A stretch of DNA of 64,000 nucleotides from Mactromeris polynyma (GCA_032209605.1 JASFXZ010000003.1:11100807-11164806), one strand, 5' to 3'. Shown: positions 44,771-57,167, numbered from the stretch's first letter. Program-made: numbers and translations. The notes: generated from the letters alone by a model not told the origin.

Positions 44771-44947
44771 CAGTTTAACCTCACCTAAAGACCACCTCAA
44801 TAATAAGACAATCTCAAAATTAAGAACACAATTTCAAGTCCATTTTCACTCTTTTACTATTTATTCAACCTCAATATAAAGATCACCTCAATAAGAAGAC
44901 CAATTTTCAAGAGTTCTAAAGGTGGTATTATCATTGACGTTTTACTG
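44771..44947. mobile_element. CAGTTTAACC-type MITE with TA target duplication
   Basis: A 177-bp element, TA on both sides, begins CAGTTTAACCTCACCTAAAG and ends GACGTTTTACTG. The interior carries the family strings GACCACCTCAATAATAAGAC and AATTAAGAACACAATTT, nearly the reverse complement of the 42220 element. Confidence 0.8.
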
Positions 44948-46009
44948 TATAGTGGAAACAACTGTAGCTTTTGTATATCGCCAGACTTTCACAAACATTT
45001 TTAAAGGTATACAAAAAGCGGAAATTGACATTTGGACTGCATTGAATAAATAATAAAAACAACATTATTATTGAAGCATTATTATTCAAGAAACAAATCC
45101 AATCAAAAACGTGGCACATGTATACGAGAGTGGTAAACTATCTAGCGAATATTGCCTGTCTTTGCAATACCCGCTGAAAGTATCTTCCTATTTTTGGTAA
45201 TGAGGAAAAACATTGTTTTTCGCTTTCAGGCATACGCACGTACAACAAAGCGTACAATTCGTCAGCAAAAGTGAAAAAATAAATTTAATTAATATATATA
45301 CAATGCTCATATTAAAGGTAGATGGTAGTCTCTTTTTCTATCAATATATCCTAAGTAATAATTTTGAGAAAATGTCAAGTTAATGCCTTCATGCAGACAT
45401 TCTCTAAAACATTGCATTAACTTTTCTTTTAAGTTTCTTGGAACTTCAAAACACTAGTCCAATACTGGTATATCATATGCTAGCGGGTAGGTCAAAATAG
45501 AAAATATCGGTATCGGACACCTGTATTTGGGGTGGTTTTGGTAAACATGTAAGAAAAGTGACCATGCAGTGGTGTAGGGTACATCTGTTTGATGTTAATT
45601 ACCACCATTTTTTCTCATATTCCACAGTAGGGATATTTCGTCAAAAATCGGACTATGTACCTTTAAGCATAAAAATGACAAACAAAATTACATATAAACA
45701 CTCAATCATAACATAAAACACGTCATTTGTCTCCTACTTTTCCAAATTTTCTTTGTACATGCCCCTAAACCCCATACATAGGGAGGGAAGACCAACTCCT
45801 AATTCGGGAACCCCCTTAATACCTACCCTTTTCGGGGTTACGCTATTTCTTCCTGGTGTACATTTCAAATGCGCCTATATACGCACCTGAATCCGAGTAT
45901 TTTTTTTACATGACTTTATTTGACATTGATGTAACTTTTCTGATGAGTATTTTTTTTTATAATCGGGCTTTAAAGGCATATAATCAACTAGGGGCATGTG
46001 AATTTTCCA
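44948..46009. other. Non-coding, nothing recognised
   Basis: No feature supported. Confidence 0.4.
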
Positions 46010-46110
46010 GCAATTAGTGTGGCGGAAAACCCCATGCGACCTTTACAGCATTATTTTTGGCATAGGCGGGAACCTTTGTTGAACCACCAACTTTTTTTAG
46101 CCGGATGGAT
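46010..46110 (-). mobile_element. V-SINE/RUDI-like SINE fragment (3' part)
   Basis: On the minus strand it reads ATCCGGCTAAAAAAAGTTGG then TGGTTCAAC and GGTTCCCGCC, AATAATGCTGTAAAGG and TTTTCCGCCAC. This matches the body of the copies at 49400 and 51030 (AGTTGGTGGTTCTACC and so on). The tRNA-like head is absent. Confidence 0.65.
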
Positions 46111-47858
46111 AAAAATTCTCTTTCGTTTCTCTTTCTCAAAATTCTTTACTATTAATAATACTTCGAACGCCCCTAAAGTTCTCACCATACGTTGCTTAAC
46201 GTTGCGATGCTTCCCTGTTTGTATTCTAGTCCTAATTAGGAGTGGGAGAAGGCAATTTGTTGTCAATGTTACAACTAATTACAAACACCATGAAGAGTAG
46301 GAGTATGACGAACGTTTCAGGGAGTTTTTATTGTTTCTTCTTGATGTAAATCACCAGCTTGTTTTTGTTTTTTATTATAGCAAAATGGTATTTAAGATGA
46401 CAAAACGACTGTTTCTCGAATGGTTGGGGCTATCTTTAGACAGGGAAGTGTTCGCAATGTGTGTTAAACCTATATAAACTGACCCGAGATTATAAGGAAT
46501 TATTTATAAACCTTATTAGTAACCCAATCCAAGAACATCTACAAATATATAAATGTATGATAAATGTTCAAAATGTAGTGAGTCGTGTGATATTTCAAGT
46601 CACCTAACGTTTCTGCTTAAAACACGTGTATCATTGGATAGTTCTGACTTGTCCAGTACCCATCATGCCCCTTAATAACTTCCATGCACCGCATAATGCT
46701 TCTGGTGGTAGCTGCGCAAATTATATTAAATATTTGGTCCTCGACTTCTTTATGCCGAATCTCAACAATATTTCTGTTGTAAACGGTGGTCCATTGACCC
46801 AACCATTGCTCCTGTGTTACCAACCAGAACTGTCATGCTCCTTCGCAAGCACATTGTACTTTTCCCACATAAATCAGAGTTATACTCATGCGCATACATG
46901 TATTTGAAGGTATAGTCCGGTTGGCTTGATTAGCAACATTTGATTAAATTCGGGACCAACCTTTTACCGCAAAGCACACAAACACTCATGATCATGGTTA
47001 ACGCCATGTTTTACATGTAAACTGGGATTTTTGCTATACAAATTCCATATGAATGGTAGAGACACAGTTATATTTTTCTTACTGTTGTAACAGATAACTG
47101 TGTTTAAGAATTGTGACTTTGTTACCGATACATATGCTGTGTTTGTTTGATGTTAACGTCTGTTTATTCTGTTCAAACACATATAGTCAACATTGACAAA
47201 CTTCTAAATAATTTATTTTATATGCGGACTCTCTGTGTGAATTAAAATGAGCTTTTGTAGCATAATAATGAACCTGTATTGAGCGACGAGGGACATGTCA
47301 GTAGCGGTATATGTAAATATATGTCTGGTTTGGCCCACTTAAGAAATAGAGACTTCTTTTAGAATAAATCATTAAATATTTAAAAATAGTTTATCAATGA
47401 CTGATATTTTACTAAAATAGTCACAAGTCATGATGACTGTGTCACCGTTTATTTAATCACTCTAAAGTCAGTTTCCTGTAAAAACCAGTACATGTGTCCT
47501 ACAATGGAAAATGGGCGTGACATTATGGGCGCTCAAACCCACAGTCACCGCATTCGACGTCTTGCATCTTTAAACAACACAATACCACACCCATGCTGTA
47601 CACTTACGAAGATTCGCAACAAATAAATTGTACATCATTTATGACGTTTCGTTGGTTATTTGTTTCAGGAGGATTGAGGCTTTAAAGTACAGAAATGACG
47701 CCTTCTAAATTCTGCCTCTATTAACTGATTACACATTTTGACACAGTATGAATATTTTGTAAAATACACTTGATGTGAATTTGTTGACTGATTTCTTACG
47801 TATATCTCATGTCTGTTTGTACATTTCAGTACTAATGCCCGCTATATCAGCTCATTAC
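46111..47858. other. Non-coding, nothing recognised
   Basis: Short open frames only. Confidence 0.4.
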
Positions 47859-48112
47859 GTCCGTAGCTCGTATGTTGTGTAATTGGCTGCCATACTGGAG
47901 GGAAGAGGTTTGGATTCCGGAGGTGGAGTATGTTCTCTGACCGGAAATTTGACTGAAGATAACAAGTCCACAGTCCGTCTTTACTCTTTCATGAGGAATT
48001 TGTCATTTGTTTGCGCAAGAACTTGTTACCAAGGATCTCTGGCTAGGCCGACTGACCACCGAACATAACTGAAATACTCATTAACATGGCGTGCAAAACT
48101 GGAAATAAAATA
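47859..48112 (+). mobile_element. tRNA-derived molluscan SINE
   Basis: The head GTCCGTAGCTCGTATG and a B-box-like GGTTTGGATTCC are followed by a body and a 3' end reading CATAACTGAAATACTCATTA then GGCGTGCAAAAC. That 3' end (ACATAACTGAAATACTGTT, GGCGTTAAAC in other copies, from memory) is the hallmark of a SINE very common in bivalves. It is one of the better organism clues in this window. Confidence 0.65.
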
Positions 48113-48127
48113 TTGCGGACTAGGTAG

Positions 48128-48262
48128 ATGCTCTGCTCATATTGATAGGTTGTTGCTCTAGAACAGTTAAATTTGTTGTAAATGTTTTTCACGAGAAAAT
48201 TGGTAATGTTGTTGAGGAAAAACTGTTGCTCAAGAGAGGGCCATTCTGGAGAGGATGCTCTG
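48128..48262. mobile_element. MITE-like repeat related to 60493-60680
   Basis: It shares GGTTGTTGCTCTAGA-like, GTTGTTGAGGA and CTCAAGAGAGGGCC then CTGGAGAGG with the segment at 60493-60680. The right end GATGCTCTG-TA has a partner GATGCTCTGCTC at its left side in direct rather than inverted orientation, so boundaries are uncertain. Confidence 0.5.
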
Positions 48263-48799
48263 TATTGTATTGTGTCCTGAATGACCATATTTTAGTTTCT
48301 TGTTGGTTGTGTATAAAATGCTGACACATCAATAAGGAAGTTCCTATCGAGCTGATTGTCATTTTATATTGTTTGAGTTATGTTTTCAATTATAGATAAG
48401 TCAAGTGGTTATGACATTTTATTACTGACATAAAGGTTAATCAGGAAAAGCCGAACGCATGCTGTCGTGATATTGTAAAAGCTTCGACAGGGATTGTTTA
48501 TCTTTAAAACAAAAGGGCGATTGGGTGGCACAATGAGCAAAATATTAGATCTGTGTCGATTGTTATGAAACAATAGCATTACCAGGAAACACAGTTGCGT
48601 TTAAACAATACGGTCTTTGATTACCACCGGGAAAAAAATCGGTAACCTGAAAACTGCCGAGAAAATCAATTTCATGATACACTAAAATTATTTGATATGT
48701 TTGTTTTCAATTTTCATCACGTTTTCAGTTACATTTAGCGGTCAGTTGATCTAACCAGTTTACTCGTAAGTTATTATTTAGTACTAAATTGCCCTTCCA
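48263..48799. other. Non-coding, nothing recognised
   Basis: No feature supported. Confidence 0.4.
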
Positions 48800-48900
48800 C
48801 AGCAGCTAGCAACTTCTCCACATGAATCAGAAGTGGAATAAGGAAAATCGGTCAATGGCGCTACCGGGATTCGAACGGGGAAGACAGATTTATGGGTTCA
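48800..48900 (-). mobile_element. tRNA-derived SINE fragment
   Basis: On the minus strand a B box (CCCGTTCGAATCCCGG) is followed by a body with ATGTGGAGAAGTTGCTAGCT and TGTGGAAGG. The A box is missing, so the copy is 5'-truncated or decayed. Confidence 0.5.
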
Positions 48901-49399
48901 CTGAAACACTGTCAACAAAATAGAAAAACTACAACAGAAGTATGATGTCATGATCGAACAAATTGACTGATACGGTACCGTAAAAAAATGTACAGAAAAT
49001 CAGTATTAAAATGTAACAAATTACGAAATGACAAAATGTGTAACACTGAGTATTGACATTGCTTATACGTGCTATGGTTCAGTCATGTTGCATTGAAATT
49101 CCTCTGTCCTCGGCACATGTAGTATTTAACAGGGACAAAGAACAGCACAAGGAAATCAACACTAATAAAACTAACCCGTCCCACAAGGATCCCTAGGTAC
49201 AAAATGAAAATAGAATTGGTGAGGGGGGCAAGGAAAAACTAAACAGGAAGGGGAATAGGATCACAAATGCTGGACTGAGGACGGTATCGAATGAAACCAA
49301 AGAGGAGGAACTATAGAACAACATAACTGCAGATTGTGAGAGGGTATTTTTGTAACGGGGCTTTAAGTCACACAAACATGCAAAGTTATGTATTGACTT
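48901..49399. other. Non-coding, nothing recognised
   Basis: The purine-rich stretch at about 49210-49330 gives open frames on the minus strand by composition only. Confidence 0.4.
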
Positions 49400-49592
49400 T
49401 TGCTGCATTAAGGATTGAGGCAATCACACGGGTTCCCTTTGCAGAATTATTTTGGGCATATGCGGATACCTTGGTAGAACAATCGAACTTCCGCAAGTCA
49501 GCTGGATAGCTTCCTATGGTACACAGACTACATCCTGGGTGGGATTTGAACCCGCAGCGTTTTGGGAAAGGTGATTTGAAGTCAGTAACCAT
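49400..49592 (-). mobile_element. V-SINE/RUDI-like SINE
   Basis: On the minus strand, TGACTTCAAATCACC, a B box GGGTTCAAATCCCACC, then AAGCTATCCAGCTGACTTGC, GGAAGTTCG, TTCTACCAAGG and AATAATTCTGCAAAGGGAAC follow in the order known from molluscan V-SINEs. The very 5' end with the A box is degraded. Confidence 0.7.
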
Positions 49593-51029
49593 GTACTTAA
49601 ATTAAATCGGAGAGGAAGTGAACACCAGTAAAACAAAAGCATTGTCAAGATGTTTAAAACTTTAAGAAGCAAAGGCAGGGTATGGGGAAACAAAACAGCA
49701 ACACTGATATAAAGTATAAGAGAAGTAAAGAGAATTAGATAGTTCAAATCTTATGCAAATTTACATGCAAAAGTCGTAAAATGAATGCGAGACAATCTTG
49801 CAGAAAAGCTCTCCCAATGAAATGAAATATACCATTACGATGAAGTGTACATTATTGTATATTTTATGGTTGAAACATTTCCGGGAATATGCCTAACACT
49901 GGCACTTATATGATATTTTCCGGTGTTATGAGGAACACATGCTGTGAATATGGGCGCAGGATCTGTAATATACTTGAAATCTAGCCTGGTTAAACGACAA
50001 GTTCTCAACATAAGGGCACATATTTTAGGAATGATCTCGGCTTCATAAATATCTCTCCCAGTGACGGCGATATTTTTGGTCTTGTTAAATCAGTGTTTTC
50101 CAAAAAAACAACTCTCGCCTAACGTCGGTATTGATTTTATAATTTTACTAAACATGTGTTCTGCTCATTTATTATAACGCCAAATGCCATAAAAAGGAGT
50201 GCTTGGCAATTATAGCCCGAAAGATATTTGGAGATATGCTTCAGTGTTAAACAGACGAATGTCAGGTTAAATAAAAGACTAATAATAACAATGGGGCTGC
50301 TAATGTTGGGAGCCTACGTCGTGACGTTAAGGTTATTTTTGTCCTTATTCTGGTAGTTAGTTGTTTTGGATTTTGTCCGAGACAATTTACTTATAAGAAT
50401 GAAGGATTGGGAAAATCATTTTTTGGGGTTTTCTTTTCTAAAATGCACTGCGTGATATTATGGTCACAAGCAAACAGTAAATACGATGATAAGCACTGGA
50501 ATCCATACACATTCGAAGTCCTAATTTACTTTACATTTCGTAAATTTACATTGAATGAAAAGTAACAAGTTACTATAATTTATATTGATTACTGTGGATG
50601 AGTGCTTTTTGGGGTTAATTACCAGTATCCGCGAATAATTAAGCATTGTGGAGTAAGCGCTTCAAATTCGCCCCACCCATGATTTTCGGAAAATGATTCA
50701 GATACATCCTCCTTACACCACAAAGCCATTGGGTGAAAAGATTCCCTTAAAACAATCGTATGGTTCCAAACCATCCTGTGCCGTAAGGTAACAAAATCCG
50801 CAAATAAATAATATTCATTGACAAAGTTTGCAAGCTAACAATTGTGTTCCGATAGTGCTGTCATAAGTGTGAACATGTGGAACCTACTAACACAGATCCT
50901 TCGAGTTCGAAGTAAAATACAGAATATGGAAGGGATTTGGAACATTTCTTGTTGTAATTGGGCTTTTAGTCACATAAGTAGCCAGGGTAATATAGTGGCA
51001 ATTAAGCTATTATGATGATGTCTCTGCTT
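49593..51029. other. Non-coding; contains one dispersed repeat
   Basis: Apart from the repeat at 50020-50185 nothing is recognised. Confidence 0.4.
50020..50185 (+). repeat. Dispersed repeat (partner 43801-43975)
   Basis: Second copy of the repeat described at 43801-43975, with GTGACGGCGATATTTTTGGT and GATTTTATAATTTTACTAAA conserved. Confidence 0.65.
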
Positions 51030-51205
51030 GTTGTCCATTCCAGCACAATTTTGGGAAAAGGGCGACAGTTGGGTAGAACCACCAACTTTACGTAAGCCAG
51101 TTCACATACACATTGTACATCTCGAGCGGGATTCGTACTCGCAGCTGTTAGGGAAAAGTGATTTGTAGTCAGGGGCCATAACCACTGGGCCACGGAGGTC
51201 CCCTG
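51030..51205 (-). mobile_element. V-SINE/RUDI-like SINE with intact tRNA-like head
   Basis: On the minus strand it begins GGGGACCTCCGTGGCCCAGT (A-box region), continues GGTTATGG, TGACTACAAATCAC and a B-box-like GAGTACGAATCCCGC. The body with CTGGCTTACGTAAAGTTGGT, GGTTCTACCCAA and AAAATTGTGCTGG follows. It is the most complete SINE copy here and the best evidence for this family. Confidence 0.8.
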
Positions 51206-51358
51206 GATTAGAAATATTACAAAAAAGCGGGAAACGGCGATCAGAAAATGGGTGGGGTACAAATATAAATGAAAAGGAAAATAAAAGGGAACAATAAGCT
51301 AAGGGTATGGATATCAATGAAAATGGAAGGTAGTAGAAAAACAGCACATACAATTATA

Positions 51359-51516
51359 ATGTCGGACTCGTTCATTCGAATTCATCGGGTCCGAAATTTA
51401 TTTCAAATAAAACATGATTTCGAATAGCCCATTTCAATTTGATGTGTCCGAGATACATCGGGACCAGATATTATTGCGGATTATACCAAGTCTTCGGATA
51501 AAAGGTTGTCCGACTG
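51359..51516. mobile_element. GTCGGAC-type MITE (partner 62507-62683)
   Basis: It starts GTCGGACTCGTTCATTCGAA and ends GGTTGTCCGACTG-TA. It matches the 62507 element across ATTCATCGGGTCCGAAATTT, CCATTTCAAT and the right end. The left CAGT is lost, so the copy is slightly truncated. Confidence 0.75.
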
Positions 51517-52174
51517 TATTTTGTATACAACCGCTAAATGTGGGACGCTGTAGATAATGCAAATGACAACCACGCATTTGTTCTCATTAATATATGCAGT
51601 CAATAATGTGTACCTAGTTTATAGATTGTGTAAATGGTAATATAAAGTTGATTTTTTTACTTATCCTTAAACATATATTTTCTAAGAGAGAAAAAAAGAC
51701 ATTCCCTTCGATAACAAAATCGTATTTTGTCATCTTAATACTACTCCATAAAATCATAAAAATAGAAACGAACGCTGATGTACGTCACTGATAGTAAATG
51801 ACGATATAACTATTTCTATTTTTGAAAACTTTGCCTAAATTTGTGCAAAGTTTTGTAATTTACTAAATAATTCAGTGTGGGAGATTGATATCAAAGCTAA
51901 TTATTCGCACAGTAGTGTGTCAATGTGATTAACGTATGCTGAGACCTTTTCTTTATATTTGTACTTGAAAATTTATTACCGATTCGCTACAAATACGCAA
52001 ATAAATAATATAAATAATATACCATAATCACCTATGTAGGAGTATGATTAAAAATAATACGATTACTTAAAGCGGTATGACACTCTGTTCTCATTCCCTG
52101 ATGAATGTATGATTCTCCTTAATTTAATTGCATTCTACAAGAAGATTTTGTGTTGGTGTGATATTGACCTGCTC
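51517..52174. other. Non-coding, nothing recognised
   Basis: No feature supported. Confidence 0.4.
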
Positions 52175-52470
52175 CTAACTGAAATCAGTCGGCTTTTAAA
52201 TATTCTGACAAATCGGAGACAATTTTCTAAATTATCGTTTTGGTATCGCACAGGAACTGACATTAGGTTTCATAACATCAAAAATGTTTGTCATTATGTG
52301 TTCATGTCAGAAATTGTCATATTTAACCGTTTATACATAATGGCCTCTTGTGATAGCAGTTTCTTCGAAGAACTTTAGGAGTTAAATAACTTGTTTATTT
52401 CAAATAATGTCAAACTCAGCAAAATTAAATATAGTTTCGTCGTCAAGAATGCTGCAAGTCATTTTCACTG
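52175..52470 (+). repeat. Old dispersed repeat (partner 30655-30910)
   Basis: Diverged direct copy of 30655-30910. See that entry for matching blocks. Its 89-codon open frame is not conserved in the partner. Confidence 0.6.
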
Positions 52471-52732
52471 GCTTACATCAACTGCTTTCGATAGTTCAAT
52501 GCATTTGAATAATAAATAATGTAGTAACTGCAATAAAAATTCAACAAAAGATGTACCCTTCATATTCTTAGAAACTGTGAAATAGATCTGGCTGGTTAGC
52601 ACTTAAAACCAGAATGTATTAGAATATCTAAACAATAGATTGCACGAAATGTCCGCCACGACTTATCTATTAGCGAATATATGCTTGAGATAATTTAATA
52701 TTATATAAAATGTCACATTTAATAAAACAAAT

Positions 52733-52805
52733 TTGGATATTGAGGCCGACCATTTTCTTGTTGTGTTTAGTTAAGACAAATCTGACTTCTGTTAGGGGAC
52801 GGAAA
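52733..52805 (+). repeat. Partial copy of the 54879-55012 element
   Basis: ATTTGGATATTGAGGCCGAC, ATTTTCTTGT and AAGACAAATCTGACTTCTGT match the interior of 54879-55012 almost exactly, but the terminal inverted repeats of that element are absent here. Confidence 0.7.
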
Positions 52806-54878
52806 GTTTAGAGTTCAATGCGATCACATAGTGGGTGGTAGTGCCAGTTGATCACTGTGCTATTATTTTTTTCCTGTCAATATTTCGCCGGACCCCGAAT
52901 GGTGTAATCTGGATGACTGTAACACCCATACAAACAGCAAAATTTGTTGTCTTAATCTCATACCCAAACCAGGAAGTTTTGTCAAAATCTCCGAAATGGG
53001 ATGTGTTTCAGGCACCAAAAATATAGTTGTCTGGTACCTTACGTACTATCCTGGGTATTAATACGTCAGGTACAGAAACAACACAAAATGGCGGCACCCA
53101 TTGCATCTGATGAGCAGATTTCCGAGACAGCGTAAGATAAGTTTTAGGTTGGGCATGCTTTCGACACTATATTTTACCGTGACATTATAACGTGGAACAA
53201 AATAGAATTATGTTTTATCTATGGTTACGAGGACAGTATTTTAGCTCTAATTCAGACATTGTTAAGTCCCATATTAATTTCGGATGCAAAGAGGTAGGGG
53301 CATATAATCCAGACTACATATATATTCCATAAAATACGACGTGGTTAGTTACTTGTGTTGTGGTCTTCTAGGGCATATCCAGAAATATTTGCTTTCTATA
53401 GTCCCTTATAACCCCACTGTCTTGAGGGCAGTGATATATGAACTATACATGCACTTTACGTACAATGTATTCAGATGACCACGGTCGTCTGTACCGGAAT
53501 TTTATCTTATATAAATAGATGCTTTTGGCTGCATTAGGATCTGTTTCAAATCTTCAGCATTATCTAGAATAGTTCCATGCTTAAGGATACCCTTCAATTT
53601 ATTTATTCACGTACTTATGTAGGCCGATCAAATTTCGGAGGATTCGAAGCAGTCATTTCTTATCTTGTCGACCGTTTAGTTTAACCCAGCTTCTCTTGTT
53701 ATTGTTTACACTCACTGTCCACCGACGTATACAATCAACAGGCGCACGTAAATGAGTGACGTCACATCACGTGATCGCAGTTTTAAATATGATTAATTAT
53801 TGTCACCAATGTGTGTGTTATAATGATTATTTATATAATAAATAATAACTATGCATTTTATTTTTGAACAAGTAGACCTATGTGCAACATAATCTTGCTG
53901 TTTAGATTTAAAAAAATACATGTATTGGGCTTTTAAAGGCACACAAATTGGACAACACATAGGAAACACATTGTGAATATGAATATTGTATTCAACATTT
54001 TTACACATAATTTCTTACAAACATCTTCGATCTGCATTCGTGCGATAGTATGACGTTCGCTGTTAATCAAATGATCCAGTCACTGCCCAGATATGGTACA
54101 AAACATCATTTGGTTGTTGACTTTTGTATGACTTCTTTAATTCAGACAGGATAATCATCATCCGACTGGCATGAGCAATTCTGCCTTGGTGGAGTCGATA
54201 CAACACGTCACAATACAATATCACAGCCGAGAAAGTAGCTGATTTGCCGCGATTTGTCATGGAAACTCTTAAAATCACACACAGATATTACGGAATGGCT
54301 TAGCAATGTAGATGTTTGCGATAAGAATGTATGATGTTTTGGTGTAGTGCACACTCAATCAGATAAGGTCTGCCGCCAGATAGAAAACTTCGTATTACAG
54401 ACATTGATAATTATAAGAGAATGGAAAGTTTGGATTTAATCATAGGGTAATCTCGATTCCCCCACGGAGACTAAATGAGGTCGTTTACATTGATTCAAAT
54501 TGGACATTGTTAATCATAAATGGTATATTTAGCAAGCAAACATCTATTTACATCGATTCAAGTAAATCATTGGGAGATAGTGTGGTATATGAAATGTGAC
54601 TGTCTCAGTATTGAAAGACATTCAATTCATCACAATGATAAAAGGTAAACAAAAATGATCATAATATTACTTTAAATGATGTGTATTCTGAAGTAAGCAA
54701 TACAAAGAAATTGTCTGATATATCCGTTGCTGTACAAACAAATGTGTCTCTATCTTGGTTGAATAAAATTTATCATCTTCCAAATCTATGCTATGCACAT
54801 ATCTAAGTCCTCCATCACTGTTTAATGTTGGGAAATTGTCAATTGCTGCTTGGTTACTGAGGAGCACTTGTTTCGTCT
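52806..54878. other. 2 kb non-coding with a CRE/E-box pair
   Basis: Apart from the motif pair at 53757-53773 nothing is recognised. Confidence 0.4.
53757..53773. promoter_or_regulatory. Adjacent CRE (TGACGTCA) and E-box (CACGTG)
   Basis: A perfect CRE palindrome at 53757-53764 and a perfect CACGTG E-box at 53768-53773 lie 3 bases apart. Such a pair can occur in active animal promoters, but no transcript is recognised next to it. Confidence 0.3.
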
Positions 54879-55012
54879 GTACATAACCGAAATATAAGGA
54901 AATAAATGCATCAGATAATTGAAAATTTGGATATAAAGGCCGACAATTTTCTTGTATTTTATTAAGACAAATCTGACTTTTGTTAGAAGACGCTTATATT
55001 TCGGTTATGCAC
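54879..55012. mobile_element. 134-bp MITE with 20-bp terminal inverted repeats
   Basis: GTACATAACCGAAATATAAG at 54879-54898 is the reverse complement of 54993-55012 with one mismatch; the inner 17 bases pair perfectly. The interior recurs at 52733-52805. No coding capacity. The target duplication is unclear. Confidence 0.8.
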
Positions 55013-55614
55013 CGTGGTCAGTTACCAATGTTACGGGCGACTACAACATAACCGTTTGAGCAAAGCGTTAGTCTTCCAACATTCTCCGTTCCATTTTATT
55101 TTAGTTTTTACACTTTTCAGTCCTTCGTAAAATTCAAGGTTCTCTGTTCTTATGCAATAATATAGTTCCAGGTAAAGTGTCATTAATTTTATGTAGAGCA
55201 TCTGCTGTAAACTCTTTGACGCATTTGAGTACTTCAAAGACTGTAATACAAAGTCGATTTATAATTTAATCTGACAATCTAAGCGTTCTTTATCATGCAA
55301 TGAGCATTTGTTAGCGATGTTTTTTTACCAATCCAAATATTTAAATACTCAACGAAACTTATCAGTGATTGAAATCAGGGTCCGGGGTTACCATGGATAC
55401 TTACACTCAGCACTCAAATATCAAAGCACATACTTCATCCCTATGAGTCTGATAGTGACTCATATTGATGATAATAATGATAATATGTTTATTTCTCCTC
55501 CATATATGAATATTTTAACAAACAATATTCATACAAATGACAACATCATATATAACTATCCATGTAAAAAGTAGATGATATATTCATACACCGATGAGCA
55601 AAGAATGTGCATCT
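55013..55614. other. Non-coding, GAT/AAT-rich patch
   Basis: A GATAATAATGATAATATG-type low-complexity patch lies near 55470. No exon is seen. Confidence 0.4.
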
Positions 55615-55827
55615 GCCGTGCGTTCGGTTAAGGCTAACACTCGCACGAGTTAAGAAACTGTGCACGCACTGCCAAAAAGTACGCGCCCTTCGCTAGCTAC
55701 CTCGGAGATGCTCGAGCGAGTGGGTGCACAGTGGGCGCGTACTTTTTGGCAAACAGAGCGTTCGGTTGCAAAATGTGTGCACAGTTTCTTCACTCGTGCG
55801 AGTGTTAGCCTTAACCGAACGCATGGC
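55615..55827. mobile_element. Foldback MITE with long inverted arms
   Basis: The left arm from 55615 (GCCGTGCGTTCGGTTAAGGC onward) is the reverse complement of the right arm ending at 55827, over about 48 bases with few mismatches and a 2-base gap. A second perfect inverted pair inside, TGCCAAAAAGTACGCGCCC and its complement, pairs over 19 bases. The right half carries about 25 extra bases between the two paired blocks. GC content is well above the surroundings. Confidence 0.85.
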
Positions 55828-57167
55828 TGATATCACATATAACAATATATATAATACAATACATATCATATAACAATGAGCATACAATACGCATATTATC
55901 AGACACGTGCACATATAATAAACAAATTGCATTACCAGATATACATATCCATTATGTCACCTTAATAACGTCAGGCTTTAGAAATGTGCATTACTAAGGT
56001 AGAACAAATATTAGATTGCGAAACAAGAGACAATGGAGCACACTCCACGCTCAGACTTAACAATTTCACCCTAATCCCATTTTCACATAAACCCGATAAG
56101 AATTAGTAATTATTACTCCCAAATCTCATAAGTACACTAAAATCTCATAGAACATTGACCAAAATGAATATTCATACCTCATATGACATGTTCATGGATT
56201 TTCCATACTCAAATTACCACTGTCAATTTTATAATAGTAAATTTTGTGATTTGAGATCTGGTTCTGAATGTAAGTAACCACTATAATCCCGTACCCTGGT
56301 CAAATATACGACCATCGTCCTATCTGACATCTGATACTACACACATGTATTGCGAGCCAGTCTTCCTTATCATTACAAGCCTGCTGTTTTCCATCATATT
56401 TATTGTTTACTATTTCCTATGATGCTCTAATACTTAGTTCATTCATAAGACGAGTTGTGTCAGCTCACCTTGTTTAAGAACGATGGCGATAGCAATTTTT
56501 TCCATCAAACAATGTGCAAACCAGCACAAACATTGTAGGTCACATACATGCACGCACAAAGGAAGTAAAAGTTAAAAGTGTATGCACACAGAGGGGCTGA
56601 AACAGGGGCTGTGTTTCTCTGTTCAGTTTGGTTTCGATTTCAACCATTTCGGTTTTCGTTCGTTCATTTCGGTTACATAAATGTATGTATGAAATACATA
56701 CAATTCTCATTTACTGATAGTTGAAACACTTGCAATGACCAGGCATGAACATTTGACTAGGTAAGTAGAATGAGAACGATGTTTTGCTGTATGTCCCGTT
56801 ATAAAGTAAACAGTTCCAATAGCCATGTAACCAAAAGATAATGAGTATAAATGTATGCGTTCTCTGACTAGTATATTGCTTCCATAATAAAACTATCACC
56901 TGACGTACCTGGCTGAATATTCGTAAAGCAGTACCGAACCGAACCGTGAGCCAAAAAAGAGCCGACAATACATTGAAATCGAAATTCGGTCAATCGTTGA
57001 AGGCCTAATGCGCAGTTACATTTCCTTTCAAATATAGAAATGGTGAATATTGGGGATCAAATCCTGCTCAACGAAGGACCCGGACTCACTAGTTACTTTA
57101 GTATATATCAGTATCGTTGGAGCATAATCTTTAGGGAGTTGACTTTAGTATATAGTCGCAGTTACTT
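55828..57167. other. Non-coding, nothing recognised
   Basis: No feature supported. Confidence 0.4.
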
